Assembly (NCBI RefSeq): GCF_013177455.1
Contig: NZ_CP053660.1
Coordinates: 1,302,001-1,366,000 of the forward strand
Direction: 5' to 3'
From: Nocardioides marmotae
GTDB taxonomy: Bacteria > Actinomycetota > Actinomycetes > Propionibacteriales > Nocardioidaceae
DNA: 64,000 nucleotides
Positions 63,247 to 64,000 of this stretch are shown here, piece by piece. The notes beneath the pieces were generated by a model that was not told where the DNA came from, did not search any database, and saw only the letters and a program-made list of their open reading frames with translations. The position numbers and the translations under genes were made by a program. Position 1 is the stretch's first letter; every line of letters starts with the position of its first letter.

Positions 63247-64000
63247 CGGGCCACCGGCGTCGGCTCCCACCCGGGCGAGGACCAGCGCGACCACGCCGAG
63301 GCGGTCCGGGTGGTGCTCGGCGAGCTCGGCCAGGAGCCCGGCCTGCCCTACCTGCCCGAGGTCCCCGGTCGCGGCGCGACCGCCACGATGATCGGGCGCG
63401 GCCTGGCCGTCCTCGACGCGCTCGACGCCGACCTCCACCCGGCCGGCTGGCGGCTCACCGGCTCCTCCGGCTCGCCCGGCGTCGACCACCGCCGCGCGCG
63501 CAGCCTGCTCGGCCAGGACCTCGACACCCTCGAGGAGCTGGCCCAGGACGCGCTGCCGGCCGAGGGCGCGGCGTTCAAGATCCAGGTCGCCGGGCCCTGG
63601 ACGCTCGCCGCGACCGTCGAGCGGCCGCGCGGCGACAAGCTGCTCGCCGACCACGGCGCCCGCCGCGAGCTGGCGCAGGCGCTGGCCGAGGGCGTGCGCG
63701 CCCACGTCGCCGACGTACGCCGCCGGCTGCCGTCCCTCGAACGGCTCGTCGTGCAGGTCGACGAGCCGGCCCTGGCCGCGGTGGTGACCGGCTCCGTGCG
63801 GACCGCCTCGGGCTTCTCCCGGCACCGCACCGTCGACCTGCCCGAGGCCTCCCAGGCGCTGGAGTGGGTCCTCGACGCGGTGACCGAGGCCGGCGCCGAG
63901 CCGTGGGTGCACGCCTGCGCCCCGGGCACCCCGTGGGGCCTGGTCCGCGGCGCCGGCGCGCGCGGGCTCTCGGTCGACCTCGCGATGATCGCGGCCGCCG
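63175..64000 (+). CDS. methionine synthase II (MetE)-like protein, cut by the window edge
   Basis: The first 275 codons of a cobalamin-independent methionine synthase-like (UROD/MetE fold) protein: [75 protein letters not shown] and [14 protein letters not shown] (zinc-type HxC). In M. tuberculosis a similar gene (Rv3015c) lies near iscS, mnmA and ligA. The 5' end is unusual: five 15-bp units each begin with an in-frame ATG (63175, 63190, 63205, 63220, 63235). Family homology begins at the last one ([14 protein letters not shown]). The first ATG overlaps the mnmA stop. The 3' end is outside the window. Confidence 0.85.
   Translation, partial: MNGSGMKGRSMSGSSMNESSMSGIRATGVGSHPGEDQRDHAEAVRVVLGELGQEPGLPYLPEVPGRGATATMIGRGLAVLDALDADLHPAGWRLTGSSGSPGVDHRRARSLLGQDLDTLEELAQDALPAEGAAFKIQVAGPWTLAATVERPRGDKLLADHGARRELAQALAEGVRAHVADVRRRLPSLERLVVQVDEPALAAVVTGSVRTASGFSRHRTVDLPEASQALEWVLDAVTEAGAEPWVHACAPGTPWGLVRGAGARGLSVDLAMIAAA

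Overview
The window is very GC-rich chromosomal DNA from an actinobacterium, most likely Nocardioides or a close relative in Propionibacteriales. Reasons: strong GC3 codon bias, frequent GTG starts, a mycothiol-type nitroreductase, paired ClpP1/ClpP2, an RNase E/G with long Ala/Lys/Pro-rich extensions, DUF4233 behind folC, a 13E12-type DUF222-HNH gene, and the full mreBCD-mrdA-rodA rod-shape cluster. No database was searched, so the genus is inferred.

Layout. 1-2.5 kb: end of an acyl-CoA thioesterase, a truncated ECF sigma factor gene, remnants of a second gene, and an HNH nuclease gene behind a LexA-like box. 2.7-18.5 kb: mostly single genes (acyltransferase, truncated haemoglobin, OsmC, MscS channel, small membrane proteins, aminopeptidase N, secreted CHAP amidase, mycothiol-type nitroreductase, GPP34 protein, metG, LURP-one protein, esterase, rpiB-nei, SpoIIE-type phosphatase). 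18.7-24.8 kb: tRNA-Gly, tRNA-Pro, tig, a lipase and an SRPBCC protein, then clpP1-clpP2-clpX. 24.9-26.4 kb: two exported low-complexity proteins sharing a 14-bp palindromic box. 26.6-34.5 kb: valS, a GNAT, an alcohol dehydrogenase behind a KstR-like operator, folC-DUF4233, a PPOX-fold protein and ndk. 34.5-40.8 kb: a nested palindrome, then mreB-mreC-mreD-mrdA-rodA with overlapping ends. 40.8-43.8 kb: a Ca2+/H+ antiporter and a 14-TM MFS pump. 43.9-59.6 kb: the conserved locus radical SAM (TIGR03960), TIGR03936, rne, rplU, rpmA, obg, proB, with about 5.5 kb of accessory genes between the first two. 59.6-64 kb: a membrane nuclease/phosphatase-like protein, a symmetric 22-bp repeat array, then iscS-mnmA-metE-like with ATGA overlaps.

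How the genes work together. Three units are coherent: ClpXP proteolysis next to trigger factor, peptidoglycan elongation (MreBCD, PBP2, RodA), and tRNA thiolation (IscS supplies sulfur to MnmA). RNase E, L21, L27, Obg and the radical SAM pair form the usual translation and ribosome-assembly neighbourhood. About twenty genes carry a TAnnnT hexamer only 6-10 bases before the start codon, which implies leaderless or very short-leader transcripts and helps fix several starts.

Most of the window is ordinary core genome. The parts most worth a second look are the eight-copy 22-bp array before iscS, the nested AT-cored palindrome before mreB, the duplicated exported proteins with shared boxes, the LexA-like and KstR-like sites, the palindromic promoter of the lipase gene, the decayed sigma-factor locus, and five tandem in-frame start codons on the metE-like gene.
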